Source: Leidyana gryllorum EB-2025a | Taxonomy: Eukaryota > Apicomplexa | NCBI GenBank assembly: GCA_048772705.1 | Contig: JBLWGC010000026.1 | Coordinates: 1 to 35,545 of the forward strand | Reading direction: 5' to 3' | DNA: 35,545 nt | Shown: positions 8,145 to 18,489 of the stretch, in pieces | How the letters are laid out: each line of letters starts with the position of its first letter | Numbering within the stretch: the first letter of the stretch is position 1 | Made by a program: the position numbers and the translations under genes | Notes under the pieces: generated by a model | What the model saw: only the letters and a program-made list of their open reading frames with translations | Told to the model about the DNA's origin: nothing | The model's database searches: none

Positions 8145-10811
8145 ATGGGGATGATAGCGAATTCCAAGTCCGAATGGGGGGCTCCGTGCTTCCTCGTCCC
8201 GAAGAAGGACACCCCGATTCCCCGGATGGTGATTAATTATAAACAGCTCAATGACCAGACAGTGACGTACGCCTATCCGATTCCACGGGCGGAAATCACG
8301 GCCCCCGCTCTGAGAGCAGCCAGAGTCTTCTCAAAATTGGACCTCAAGTCCGGATACAATCAGATCCAAGTCAAACAAGAGTCGCAACATCTCACTGCGT
8401 TTTCCACACCAATAGGGAAGTACGAATGGCGAGTGTTGCCATTCGGGCTCAAAAATGCGCCTCCGGCATTTGTGGCCTTCATGGAAGACATTCTAAAGCC
8501 ATGGATAAATCGTTGCTGCATCGCCTACGTCGACGACATATTGGTTTACAGCCCATCAGTTACACAACATCGACTGGACCTTCGACATATTCTTGATGCT
8601 CTGTCCGAGAATGAGCTACATGTGCATCCCAACAAGTCAGTGTTCTTCATAACAGAGGTATCCTTTGTGGGGCAACACCTGTCGGAGAAAGGAATACGGC
8701 CGGACCCAGCAAAACAGGACATTTTCAAAGACTTGCCAAAACCGGATACGATGGGAAGCCTCCGCCATGTGCTGGGAGCCATGACATATTACGCCAAGTA
8801 CATCCCCAGATTTGCGCAACTGGCCGCACCACTTCACAACCTAGTTCAACAGCACCAGAAGAAAGGGGACCGAATTGCCTGGACACCAGACAAGGACCGG
8901 TGTTGGGATAAACTGAAGAAAGCCTTTGCCATGGATCTCACCTTGGGGATAGTGGACGACGAACTACCCTTCCAGGTCTACACCGATGCGAGCAACGAGG
9001 CCGTGGGAGGGACGCTTGAACAAAGACAAGGGGACGAACGCATCATTGTGGAACACTTCAGCTCCAAACTCAACGATACACAACGCAACTGGGCTGTCCA
9101 TGAAAGAGAATTGTGGGCGGTCCTCTGTGCGCTAAAGCGATGGAAACATTACCTGCTGAGTCGCGAGTTCGACATATATACGGACCACAAACCGTTGACA
9201 GCACTGAGCCGATCAAACGCCGCCCTCAGCCCAAAAATTATACGTTGGCTTGTGAAAATCAGCCAGTATCCCGGCCGACTTGACTACATCCCAGGCGAGA
9301 GAAATGTCTTGGCCGACTTACTCAGCCGCTCCGGGACTAGCAGAGCGACAACAGCGGTATTCATGAACACTTCAGATCAGTCAGTAGGCACGGACTTCCA
9401 CCAACGACTACGCACTGCCACCGAAGCCACAACGACGATCCCAGAAGGTTTCGAACGGCAGGGGCAACTCATTATTGATGAGTATGGCAGGATTTACGTT
9501 CCGGACGATGGCGAGCTCAGACGGCTGGTGCTATCAGAGTCCCACGACTCACTGCTGGCTGGGCACTTGGCGCATGACAAGACACTATTGAAGATACGCG
9601 GGCAGTACAACTGGCCCGGCATCACAGAGGATGTGAGGAAATACTGCGCGAATTGCATAGCATGCCAACGATCGAAGACGGTCACAACCAAGCCTTTAGG
9701 TCTCTTAAACCCACTGAACCCCCCGGAACTACCTTGGGAAGCAATCTCTATTGATCTAGTCTCCCTCCCACCAGACCCCGAGAGCGGTAAGGATTGCATC
9801 ATGACGATGATCGATCGCCTGACGAGACGAATCCTGCTCGAACCATGCTCGCTAACAATAGACAAAGTGGGAGTAGCAACGATTCTCATGCAGCGAGTCG
9901 TGCGCGAGCACGGGTATCCGAAGACCATCGTCTCGGACCGAGACCCGAGATGGATCAATGAAATGTGGGATCAACTGCTGCAGGCGTCAGGAACAAAACT
10001 CAAGGCTAGCACAACCGCGCACCCGCAAACGAATGGGCTATTAGAGAGAGCCCATCGTACACTGATACAGATGCTCCGCTGCATATGCACCGACCTCACC
10101 CCCAGCTGGGAAAAGATGATACCAGCACTTGAATTCGCTTACAACTCAATGCCCAGCGCCTCCACTGGCATCAGCCCATTCCAAGCAGAACGAGGATACC
10201 TACCTAGAATTCCACTCACGCTGGGATGTGAACCCTGCTTTAGGGGACTCGAGTTGCACTCAGAGACGGTGACCACACTTCAGGACCGGATAAGAGCTGC
10301 ACAAGCACAACAGAAAGCCAACTTCGACAAGGGCAGACGCGAATGCCATTTCGAAGAAGGGGAGTACGCAATGATTGATACGAGAGGACTGCATGGATGC
10401 CAACGAGGGAAACTCACAAAACCGTACACTGCTCCGAGACGCATTGTGCGCAGACTGGACAAGGATGTCTACGAGCTAGACATGCCCAGCAACTGGCGGG
10501 GACTGAAACGATTCCACGTGAGTCGTCTGAAGAGATTCACTGGAGAACCCAACCCGACCACCAACGATACCTTCGTGATGGAAAAAGTTTTGGCACAAAC
10601 GCTCGATCACAGAGGACTCAGGTTTCTGATCCAATGGAGCGGATATCCCAGGGAAGCGGCGACGTGGGAGCCTCTAACAACTATCCTCGAGGCCGAAGCG
10701 GTTGATCTAGTTCTGTCCTACCGTCAAGAGTGGAACGCCCGTACTAGAGGGACCCCGTTCACACCTGATGAGCTTAATGGTTTGGATCTTACAAGTGTGG
10801 GAGGAGTGTAG
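8145..10811 (+). pseudogene. pol: E2 Pol, RT through chromodomain
   Basis: The long open part of the E2 polyprotein, 888 residues. It covers RT from GMIANSKSEWGAPCFLVPKK onward, RNase H, integrase and chromodomain. RT/RNase H copies RNA into DNA and removes the template; integrase inserts the product. As in E1, the frame runs across the purine tract (GTGGGAGGAG) and stops on the TAG inside the LTR start TGTAG. Protease and the Gag tail lie just upstream (about 7310-8114). The element as a whole is incomplete, hence the pseudogene label. Confidence 0.88.
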
Positions 10812-11009
10812 GTACTGTGACCCCCCTTTTTAGTTACATGAACACACGTGTCTCCACGGAGACACCGGCACTACAAACACACGAACTTACCGGAATGACA
10901 ATCAGCACTAGACGCACTAGAAGGCCCAGCATCCTCCCCAGAGCGCTCACTAACAGGAGCAAGAAACAACCAGTAGACCAGGGTGAACTCCCAGAGGAGG
11001 ACACTTACA
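10807..11009 (+). repeat. E2 3' LTR
   Basis: About 203 bp from TGTAGG after the purine tract to ACACTTACA. It contains the compact hairpin GTGTCTCC-AC-GGAGACAC (10848-10865). Downstream of that an ATG (near 10897) opens MTISTRRTRRPSILPRALTN, the same kind of basic peptide that starts Gag in E1 and E3. In this 3' copy the frame runs out into flanking DNA. It closely resembles the E3 LTR and the relic near 31765. Confidence 0.85.
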
Positions 11010-12009
11010 CTAACTATTCCATCAATAAATAAATCTCACAGAAACAATGGGTACGGGGAAGCGCCCGAGCGAAGCGACAAGGGCGCTCCCCACACCCCAT
11101 CAATACTTCTTCACGCACACTATTACTCAACGTACATATGAGCCTTAACATCCCGCTCGTACACTAACAATTCGAATACTCATAACTCTTAGCATATATA
11201 CACTCTCTCAATGTTTTATAGCAAACAACTGACCACCACCCTCTTACCACACCTCGAACTACATCCCAATTGTGAATATACTTCCCATTAACCTACCTAT
11301 CATTACACAAATTCATGTCGCCCGAATCAACACTCAAATCCTATGCATAACTTGACTCCATCCGCATATTCTTACAAATTCCCATTCACTCCAATACATA
11401 ATGTCCACGATACGCATTGGACTCATGACATTCTTCTCAACACTCTCAATTCAACTCCAATCTCGTTGATTCCCCTATATCTAGCATTACAAGCTTTTAT
11501 ACGTCTACAAATACTCCCTCAATCAACGAGCAAATCGCTAACTCACTCTAGACCCCTCACACCCTAACAGACAAACCATCTAAACCAATATCACTCACAC
11601 ATAACCATCCAAGTTGCTCCATATTCACTTTAGCAAACTGAGCACACTACACATCACAGCACAGTTACCAAAATACACGCCATACACTCATACAATCATG
11701 CATCTCCAGCTCATATAGTCTCACAAATCAATACATAACAAGCACGATACCTGTCAACATACTAAGCAACACAACTATATCGTCACAGTCTTTTATTAGC
11801 ACAATACACACCACATCAGACCGTACTTGCGCACGCTACAGCAACCGCAACATGTAGAGAATTGAAAGCTAAACATTCGCAAACACGCAAACACAGTACA
11901 ATGCAGCGATAAACACACATAAACCACATAATCCAAAAGCAAACAGCACTCACAACAGCCATCGAAGCCGACCGAAACGCCGAACCAAAGGTTACAGGCA
12001 AACTAGTCG
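11010..12009. repeat. Dispersed repeat X (copy 2, longest)
   Basis: About 1 kb of AT-rich non-coding DNA. Its first 640 bp match 20579-21208 and its last 450 bp match 1-463. Near the left end is a GC-rich hairpin (11055-11091): GGGGAAGCGCCC, a loop containing GAGCGAAGCGACAA, then GGGCGCTCCCC. This stands out strongly from the surrounding A/T/C-rich sequence. Short ORFs such as 11343-11567 have no recognisable domain. I do not know what it is; it behaves as part of a duplicated host block. Confidence 0.82.
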
Positions 12010-14480
12010 CTGATGATTGTCTTCGGGAAACCGTGTTCTCTGACCACCCGTGTCACCAGCATCCGGGCACAGTCGGCTGCGCTCGCGGCGTGTGAGCAGG
12101 GCTCTAGGTGTATTCGCCTCGTTAACCTGTCAATCATGGTGAAAATGCAATCATGGCCGCTTTCGCAGTCTGCGGGCATAGTGACTAGGTCGATTGATAG
12201 TTCCTGCCAGGGGAAGTCGGGGGGATCTATAGGGTTCAGTAGGCCCATGGGTTTGCGGGTCAGGCTCTTTGCCCTTTGGCATGATATGCATTCCTTGCAG
12301 AACTTTCGCACGTCTTCTGTCACTCCTGGCCAGTTGAAATGGCTACGGACCTTCATCAGCGTCCTATCATGGCCTAAGTGCCCAGCGAGATGGGACTCAT
12401 GATTCTCGCTGATCACTGCGTGTCTCAGTGGCGGTGGGACGAATAGTCGGCCAAATTCGTCTGCTATCCACTCTCCTTCACGTTCGAAACCGTCGGGTAT
12501 TTCGGTAGTTGCGCGAACTGCGTCTCGGAAATCCTTGGCAAAGTCTGTTCCTTGCTGTTGTGTGGTCATGTGAATCATGACGCTCTCCCTCTTGGCGCCT
12601 GCGCGGCTCAGTAGGTCTGCAAGGGTGTTTTGGTCTCCTGGGACGTAGTCGATCTTAGCTGGATACTGGGATATTTTCACCAGCCATCTGACAACCTTCG
12701 GGCTCAGGGCACCGCTGCCCTTGGTTAGCACCGTCAGTGGCTTGTGGTCCGTGTGTATGTGGAAGTCGCGGCTCAGCAAGTAATGCTTCCATCTCTTTAC
12801 AGCCGTAAGTATGGCCCATAGTTCCCGTTCGTGCACCGCCCAGTTTCGTTGGGTCGAGTCCAACTTGGTGCTGAAGTGTTCTATGATGTGCCGATCGTTG
12901 CCCTCCCATTGTTCGAGTGTTCCGCCTACGGCGAAGTCACTTGCATCTGTCGTAACATGGAAATCCAGCTTGTCGTCGACCACGCCCAAGGTCAGGTCGC
13001 GGCCGAAAGCCATCTTCAGCTCTTCCCATTGCTGGAAGGTCTGTGGTGTCCACTGTACTTTGTCGCCCTTTTTGCTGAGGTGGTTGATAATCGCGTGGAA
13101 AGGGGCGGTGAGTTGAGCAAATCGCGGGATGTACCTCGCATAATACGTCATGCCCCCGATTATCCGGCGCAGTTCCCCCATAGTAGAGGGTGCGGGCAGT
13201 TCTTTAAGGGCATTTTGTCGTTCCGGGTCCGGTCTGATTCCCGTGGAGTCAATGTGTTGGCCAATAAAAGAGACTTGGGTGATAAAAAATTTTGACTTCC
13301 GAGGGTGGGCAAACAAACTATGGTTTCGGAAGGTCTCCAGCACTTCCCGCAGGTCTTTCCTATGCTGCTCAACGGTAGGGCTATACACCAATACGTCATC
13401 GATGTATGCCGTCACACATTTTCCAATCAGGTGCCGGAGAATGAATTCCATGAAGGCGACGAAGGCCGGCGGGGCGTTTTTCAGTCCGAAAGGTAAGACG
13501 TTCCATTCAAATTGTCCTACTGGGGTCGAGAATGCTGTCAGGTGTCTAAACTCCTCGCGTATTCGGATTTGGTGGTATCCCGACTGTAGGTCGAGCTTGG
13601 AGAAGACTTTGGCTGCGCGGAGTTCCGGTGAGCTGAGGTCTGCTCGTGGAATGGGGTACGCGTATGTGACCGTTTGACTGTTCAGGTTCTTATAGTTGAT
13701 GACCATGCGGGGGACTGGTGTGTCTCGCTTTGGTACCAAGAAGCAGGGGGCTCCCCACTCTGATTTGGAACGACGTATTCGCCCGAGTTCCTCGAGCTCG
13801 GTAAGTTGTCGCACTATTTCGGTCTTGGTAGCGTTCCCACAGGCATATGGGCGTTCGAAACTGGGTTTGGCGTCGGGTCGCAGTTTGATTTCGAAGTCGA
13901 AGAATCCGCGCTCGGGCGGCTGAGTGGCGTTGGTCCTGAACAGTGGACCGAACTCCTCGATAATCCACTCCTCTTCCTCTGGCACGTCTACCGTGAGTGC
14001 TGCTGCTACTAGAATTTGTGCTTGCTTGTCCGGTGCGGTTGCCTCAGCCAGTGATACTTGTTCCAGTACGGTTAACTCGTTCTTTCCGTTGCATCCGATT
14101 GCCAACCTGAGTTGGACTATTGCCTGCGTCCCTATTATTGCATCATACGTATCTATCGTCGCGATGTGAAAAGTTAACCTGAACCTCGTCCCGTTTTGTA
14201 TTCGCACGTCCACTTCGGTAGTTCCCGTTGTGCGTTGCATCCCACCAATTCCGACTAGGTCGCACCCTGTCTTCCGGGTGTTCAGCCTCAATTGGGAGAT
14301 AAGCCGAGGGTGTATCAAGTTGATCTCCGCCCCGCTATCGATGGGGCAGAGGGCTCGGGTGTCGAAGAGGGGTCCACAGAAGGTCCACGTAACCGCGGCC
14401 CGACTGCGGTGGCCTACGGTGAAGACATGATGCGGGGGCGGCCCCGTCCGGCTATTTGCGGTCTCCGGAGGGGCCTTCAC
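12003..14480 (-). pseudogene. pol: E3 Pol, protease to integrase core (incomplete)
   Basis: 825 residues remain. Protease carries PIDSGAEINLI (DSG form of the active site). RT has VINYKNLN, LDLQSGYHQI and YIDD (13395-13406). RNase H shows TDASDFAVGG and HTDHKPL. The integrase HHCC finger reads HESHLAGHLGHDR, then CKECISCQ, and the core begins with SIDLVTMPADCESG. The element ends before the core is complete. Close to E2 Pol in sequence. No chromodomain is present because the tail is lost. Confidence 0.88.
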
Positions 14481-14499
14481 TGAAAATCCGGCTGGTCAG

Positions 14500-15660
14500 C
14501 CTCTTCTTCCTGTTCTAGGACCTCCACCGGCATGGCTCGTCGGTTAAAGTTGGGTTTGGACGGCTGTCTGGACCGTTTTGGGCAGTTTGGTGACAGGTGG
14601 TCAGCGGATCCGCACGTGAAACAGAGGCCGTGCTTTTGACAATGCTCGCGGGTGTGCGGGTTTTGGAACCCTACCCCTCTTGTAACACGACGCCACCCGA
14701 ACCCCGAACCCCTTTACTGGACCGACCGACACAACTCAGTCCGGAGGAAGGGACGGTCCTCGGAGGCCGTCTGCTACGCCAAAGGCGGATAGTATGACGA
14801 CATTTGGCCGCAGCCAATATGTCCACGTGTCTGTGTCTCCGTCTCGTGCCGGCCGGCCGGCCGGCACACATACGGAGACACAGACCAGACAGACAGCAAG
14901 ATAGATTCTAGATCGAGAACTTACCCTAGTGTGACTTACCTTTTTGCTGTTGCTTGTCACTCACCTCTAGACCGATGGAACCGATAGATCACGTACCTAT
15001 GACACTCCGCAATGGACGCGAGGTCCACCCAACCGCGTATAACCCTCAAGAAGGTTACACCTCTGCTGCGAATTGTCAAAACACGTTGTGTGTCGATGGA
15101 TCGGGCTTTGTGAGCCTTCCCTACTTCAGCCAGGAAGGTTAAGGCTTCATCGGTGTTGCGAGCATTTCTGCTCAGCAACAGGTCGCATATGTTCGGTGGG
15201 AGTGCTTGGTGGATCCTCTGCATGAATTGCTCATCTCCGAGGTAGAATACTCCCCTGCGAAGCTCCCGGAATCTCTTGACAAAGCCAATGAGGTTGCGTG
15301 GGTCCGCTTTCAGATCCATCAGCTCTTCCAGGTCCGAGCGAGTTCCGTTTCCGAACTCTTTCATGAACTGGTCACGGAAGACCAGCCACGGTAGGTTCCG
15401 TACGTCTGTCGTACTGCTCACTGCGTTGAGCCACCGTGCGGCCGAGTCCTTCAGTGAGCCACATGCCACCCTGGTTCGCACTTCGTCCTCTATCATCAAT
15501 GTATCGAAGGCGGCTTCAAGGTTATCCAGGTGAGTTCGTGCGTCCTGGTCTCCGGTGTACGTTCCGGTCACTTGTGTCACTAATCTGATGTGTTGTGCCA
15601 GCGTGGCAACGGGTACGTGTGCATAGTTGGAGCTGTCTGGTCGATCTTGTCCGTGAAGTC
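14500..15660 (-). pseudogene. gag: E3 Gag region, broken
   Basis: Capsid-like sequence (DARTHLDNLEAAFDTLM, DSAARWLNAVSS, LPWLVFRDQFMKEFG) lies at about 15000-15560. A zinc knuckle, CFTCGSADHLSPNC, lies near 14580-14630 and is followed by an acidic tail. The N-terminal basic peptide (MAVNTRSGTRSILPKK) starts within the LTR near 15780 and reads across the primer-binding site. The solo LTR at 14681-14963 lies between the capsid-like part and the knuckle. Confidence 0.8.
14681..14963. mobile_element. Solo LTR inside E3 gag, target duplication CCTCT
   Basis: A 283-bp insert from TGTAACACGA to TTGTCACTCA (TG...CA), flanked by CCTCT on both sides (14676-14680 and 14964-14968). No internal element sequence is present, so it is a solo LTR left by LTR-LTR recombination. 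It carries the strongest hairpin of the window: 14-bp arms GTCTGTGTCTCCGT (14829-14842) and ACGGAGACACAGAC (14872-14885), enclosing a second perfect palindrome made of repeated GCCGGC. The hairpin type ties it to the other LTRs, but the sequence outside it is different, so it represents another family. Confidence 0.92.
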
Positions 15661-15671
15661 ACTGCTACCAG

Positions 15672-15877
15672 TGTAAGTGTCGGGCTCAAGTTCCTGATCT
15701 GGGTGGCTGCTCTGTTTAGCTCTTTTGGTAAGTTTCTTAGGTAAGATAGATCTGGTTCCGGATCTGGTATTAACAGCCATTCTGGTCCTGGTCGTGTGTC
15801 GCGTGTTTGTACGGTGCCGGTGTCTCCGTGGAGACACCGCCGGTCATGTAATCAAAAAGGGGGGCACGGGAAGAGAT
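15672..15877 (-). repeat. E3 5' LTR
   Basis: One end is clear (TGTAAGTGTC on the plus strand, next to the primer-binding site). The other end is uncertain, near 15860-15880. It shares with the E2 LTR the block CCCCCCTTTTT followed by TTACATGA (on the minus strand), the hairpin CGGTGTCTCC-GT-GGAGACACCG (15818-15839) and the downstream in-frame ATG (15780). Only one LTR survives, so its age cannot be estimated from an LTR pair. Confidence 0.78.
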
Positions 15878-15989
15878 CTAAACTGACGTCTGTTGTTCCG
15901 ACGATTAGCCGGTCTGCCGGGAAGGTGGAGGTAGTAGTGTAAACCCTTACACGAAGTGCGCACGCCCCCATCGTTTTGTGTATCTCTGT

Positions 15990-16041
15990 TTGGGACATTA
16001 AAAGTCCCAACTGCCAGTTCTTGGGACATATTTTGTCCCAA
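15990..16041 (-). other. Hairpin pair after the Gag-like ORF
   Basis: Two perfect 7-bp hairpins with 7-nt loops, TTGGGAC-N7-GTCCCAA, at 15990-16010 and 16021-16041, spaced 31 bp apart. They lie 46-97 bp past the stop of the Gag-like ORF, within the next short ORF. Confidence 0.85.
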
Positions 16042-16086
16042 GCCTGGTCTCGAGTCTCTGACATTGCCGGAGGGATGGGTCCTCTC

Positions 16087-16836
16087 CTAATGACCCTTGG
16101 TGGCCGGATCCTCCTTCCGGCCTGACTGAAAAGGGCCTTTGCCTTTCCTCTTGCGCCCTCTGGAGGATCCGCCGTTTCCGCCGTCGTGCCTCTGGATTTT
16201 GTCATCATAAGCTCCGTAGACCTTGAACCCCTTGATGTAGTTTGCCACCTCCTCCGTAGTTGACATTCCCGTCCTGATAGCTATCTCCAAAGCCGTCTCC
16301 ATGGACATTCCTCGGTGGTCCACGCAGTCAATGAGAAACGCGATAAGTCCTGAGACCGTCGTTGCCGATGTCTTGTAAACCTTCGCCATCATTTCTCTGC
16401 CGCGTATGACCTCTTCCGATTCGTTGAATGTCTTAAATGTAGATGGTGCCACCGTCCGTCTGGTCGGTGTGCCCGGATTCCGCTCGGACTCGTCTTCAGA
16501 TGGTGGAGGTATGCGTGTTTGGGCCGTTTGTTTGTCTGTATGACATGCAGACATACTGGATGTTGGTAACATTCGCGTGGGTCCGGTGAGCTGGGCTAAT
16601 GCCAAAGATAGTGCCTGCAAGGCCGTAGTGGAGTCCATATAGACTCTGTTGGATATCTTTTGCATAGTCTCCCGTGACAACTTTTCCTTCATGCTTGGAG
16701 TGTAAATTCCATCCGTGACCTCTGTAGGTTCCGATATAGGATCCACTACTTCCCCAGGCTCCTTAGGGTCCACTGGATCCTTGGGCTCCTTGGGGGTGGT
16801 CGAACGTGCAGCTCCCGCTGCTGATTTAGGAGGCAT
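16087..16836 (-). CDS. Gag-like or unknown basic protein of the RT-RNase H element
   Basis: 249 residues starting MPPKSAAGAARSTTPKEP. It has a Pro/Lys/Glu-rich N-terminus (1-45), a mainly helical middle (about 50-210, with MSMETALEIAIRTGMSTTEEVANYI) and a strongly basic Gly/Arg/Lys tail (GGSSRGRKRKGKGPFQSGRK). Size, charge and the basic tail suit a small Gag or nucleocapsid protein, but no knuckle or known domain is visible, so this is inference. The ATG follows a pyrimidine-rich leader (TTTCTTCTTCTTCTCACTCTCCC). Its end is followed by the hairpin pair at 15990-16041. Alternative: a host nuclear protein captured between repeats. Confidence 0.5.
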   Translation of the reverse strand: MPPKSAAGAARSTTPKEPKDPVDPKEPGEVVDPISEPTEVTDGIYTPSMKEKLSRETMQKISNRVYMDSTTALQALSLALAQLTGPTRMLPTSSMSACHTDKQTAQTRIPPPSEDESERNPGTPTRRTVAPSTFKTFNESEEVIRGREMMAKVYKTSATTVSGLIAFLIDCVDHRGMSMETALEIAIRTGMSTTEEVANYIKGFKVYGAYDDKIQRHDGGNGGSSRGRKRKGKGPFQSGRKEDPATKGH

Positions 16837-16963
16837 GTAGACAGGCGATTAAAATAGTTGGGAGAGTGAGAAGAAGAAGAAATGGAAAAAGATAAAATTT
16901 TCTAACTAATAAAAGCTAGGTGTGAAAAACCCTAAGGGTTTTCCGTTTTTCCTGTCTCCCAAC

Positions 16964-17003
16964 GGGACTTCCGATGTCCCATCTGGGACTTTTAATGTCC
17001 CAG
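16964..17003 (-). other. Hairpin pair at the end of the RT-RNase H frame
   Basis: Hairpin 16983-17003 has arms CTGGGAC/GTCCCAG and loop TTTTAAT (plus strand). Hairpin 16964-16980 has arms GGGAC/GTCCC. Both have 7-nt loops like the pair at 15990-16041. A further palindrome, AAAACCCT-A-AGGGTTTT, lies near 16925-16941. Confidence 0.85.
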
Positions 17004-18410
17004 CCTGTCATAGTCCACGTGGCGCAGTCTGGCCGTTCGTGGATCGAACTGTAGGGAATGTACCCTGGTTCCTTTATCCGCGGGGTTCGCCACCCCGGGC
17101 ACCCACTGTATATCCTGTACCTCCATCACGTCCAGCAAGCGACGTAAGCGCGTGCACCAGTACTGATAATCACCTTTCGGTTCTGCTGGTGGCTGCTGGA
17201 GTGTTCGTATCATCAGCTCGTTGTCTCCATAAAAGCCTATTGGCTCGCGAACTGTCTTCGCAATCCTCTGTATTTGGACCTTCATCTTTTCCATTAACTT
17301 ACAGGCGCCCATAGCCTCCATTTCAGCAGATGAGCCAAAGGTGGCGGTGACCGGCATATGCTCAGTCAGGGCTTCGACTGTGTTATGGAACACCCGTAGT
17401 GTGGCCCCTGTTGGGGCTGCGTCCACATATATGGAAACACCGGGGTCGGAAATCGCTGGTCCCAATGATATGACACGTGTACCGATGCTGTTGCAGGTCT
17501 CGAGGATGAGACTACGCCTGGAGCGTGATACGTATTTGTGGGTGGTGACTGCTCGATTCGAGGTCTTGATGGCCCGTCGCTCCCCGTCTGTGAGAAACCG
17601 TCGTAAGCAACATAGCAGTCCAAATCTTCTTTGATACTGTTGTACACCGCTGGGGCCAAGAGGCCCGGGCCCTGGCAAGGGCTGGCGGAGTTTGGTTCGA
17701 TGGTCATCTTGGGGGCGGATGGTGCGGGTCCTGAAATTAAAGAGAAGCCCAAGGATGGGGAGTTCGGCTCCCGTCTGGCTCTTTTCCTCGTTGATGCGCA
17801 GTCCGGCTGAACATAGGTGCTTTCGCACTCTGTCCGCTCGTGCCTGAGCGTCCTTCTGGTCGCTTCCGGCAATGAGGACGTCGTCCTGGTAGTATCGGAT
17901 ATTCCTCCGATCGTCTTCGTCCGGTAGTGCCTGTAGCACTCGTCCCATAAACATATGAAATGTTCTTGGGCCTCCGGAGACTCCCATAGGCATTTTTCTA
18001 TACCGATAGTATCGGCCACCGCACGTAATTCCGTAGAAATCTCGCTGATCCTCTCGGAGTGCAACGGTGTGAAACGCCTTTGTACAGTCCAACTTGGCGA
18101 TCCAAGGCTTGGATGCTGCCCACACGTGGAGGGCTTCCGGGGTCTCGACGGTAACGAACTTGCCCGTTCGTTTCGCCTGTGCGTTGACTCGGGTAAAGTC
18201 ATGAGTAACCCTTCCTTTTGCGCCCTTCCAGACGATGACAGGGTTTGACAGGCAGGCTGGCTTGCTTTCGCAGCTCTCGATGATGCCTTGTCTAAGGCTC
18301 GCCTCGATCCACTCTCTATACTTGCGATAGTCGCGTCTGCAGAGTCTTTTCTCCGTGAACGCAGTGTCCGCCCTGTACGGCTGGATGTCATCGCTGAACT
18401 CGACCGTGTC
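16992..18410 (-). pseudogene. pol: RT-RNase H polyprotein, divergent gypsy-like
   Basis: The first Met of the longest ORF is at 18125, but RT similarity starts well upstream (WIEASLRQGIIESCES, VTHDFTRVN), so the true start lies beyond about 18400 and is not identified. RT motifs: KLDCTKAFHTVAL, YRYRKMPMGVSGGPRTF and the catalytic YYQDDVLIAG. RNase H follows directly with its four acidic positions visible (YVDAAPTGA, SAEMEAMGAC, FYGDNELMIRTL, NPADKGTR). The frame ends right after RNase H, with no integrase. The stop codon lies in the loop of a GGGAC/GTCCC hairpin. RT is far from E1-E5 and matches no clade that I can name safely. Confidence 0.75.
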
Positions 18411-18489
18411 TGTCGTAGATGCAGTAGAAGCTGCAGATGAGTGATCGGGTGTCTTCTTCGAAATTTTGGCTGTAGTAATAAAATTTATT

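Larger units (their letters stand above)
7303..11009 (+). mobile_element. E2: Ty3/gypsy chromovirus, 5'-truncated
   Basis: Plus-strand LTR element lacking its 5' LTR and the front of gag. It opens with a Gag zinc knuckle (CYTCGGSGHLAPNC, about 7311-7355). Protease follows (VDTGAELNIIS, about 7590-7625), then RT (LDLKSGYNQI; YVDD at 8526-8537), RNase H (about 8960-9240), integrase with HHCC finger (about 9535-9675) and DDE core (about 9740-10080), and a C-terminal chromodomain (about 10570-10730, FLIQWSGYPREAATWE). A 3' LTR ends it. Apart from the lost front there is about one break in the long frame, so the loss looks fairly recent. Its Pol is close to that of E3 on the other strand (FERPYACG and SKSEWGAPCFLVPK shared), so they are sister families. 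The next bases after the LTR, CTAAC, are presumably one half of its target duplication. Confidence 0.9.
12004..15877 (-). mobile_element. E3: Ty3/gypsy element related to E2, broken
   Basis: Minus-strand element whose 5' LTR lies at 15672 to about 15877. It is followed by the primer-binding site TGGTAGCAGTG, a gag region (about 14500-15660) and pol (about 12004-14480). The 3' end, including the last part of integrase and the 3' LTR, is absent: the sequence passes directly into repeat X. A foreign solo LTR sits in gag (14681-14963). Besides that insertion and the missing tail there appear to be one or two further breaks, all in the gag half. Pol is open over its whole remaining length. It is older than E1. 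Confidence 0.87.
15878..18480 (-). mobile_element. Divergent RT-RNase H element without visible integrase
   Basis: Minus-strand block distinct from the chromoviruses. Read from right to left it holds an RT-RNase H reading frame, a spacer of about 155 bp, a Gag-like ORF (16836-16087), and the start of another short ORF (16064-15852) before the E3 LTR cuts in. Nothing resembling integrase, a zinc knuckle or a tyrosine recombinase is seen. Gag lies after RT instead of before it. This could be the junction of two head-to-tail copies, which would be expected of tandem LTR elements sharing a terminus or of an integrated circular DNA genome (pararetrovirus-like), or it could be a genuinely unusual gene order. 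No LTRs recognised. It appears incomplete at least at the left end. Confidence 0.6.

Noticed and set aside
10817-11032. 71-codon ORF as a separate host gene
   Set aside because: It is the in-LTR gag start of E2's 3' LTR running into repeat X.
16924-16941. CCCTAAGGG as telomere repeat
   Set aside because: A single palindromic unit, not a tandem telomeric array.
17366-18391. 341-codon minus-strand ORF rich in Arg/Ser/Pro
   Set aside because: Alternative frame over the RT-RNase H coding region; the RT motifs are in the other frame.
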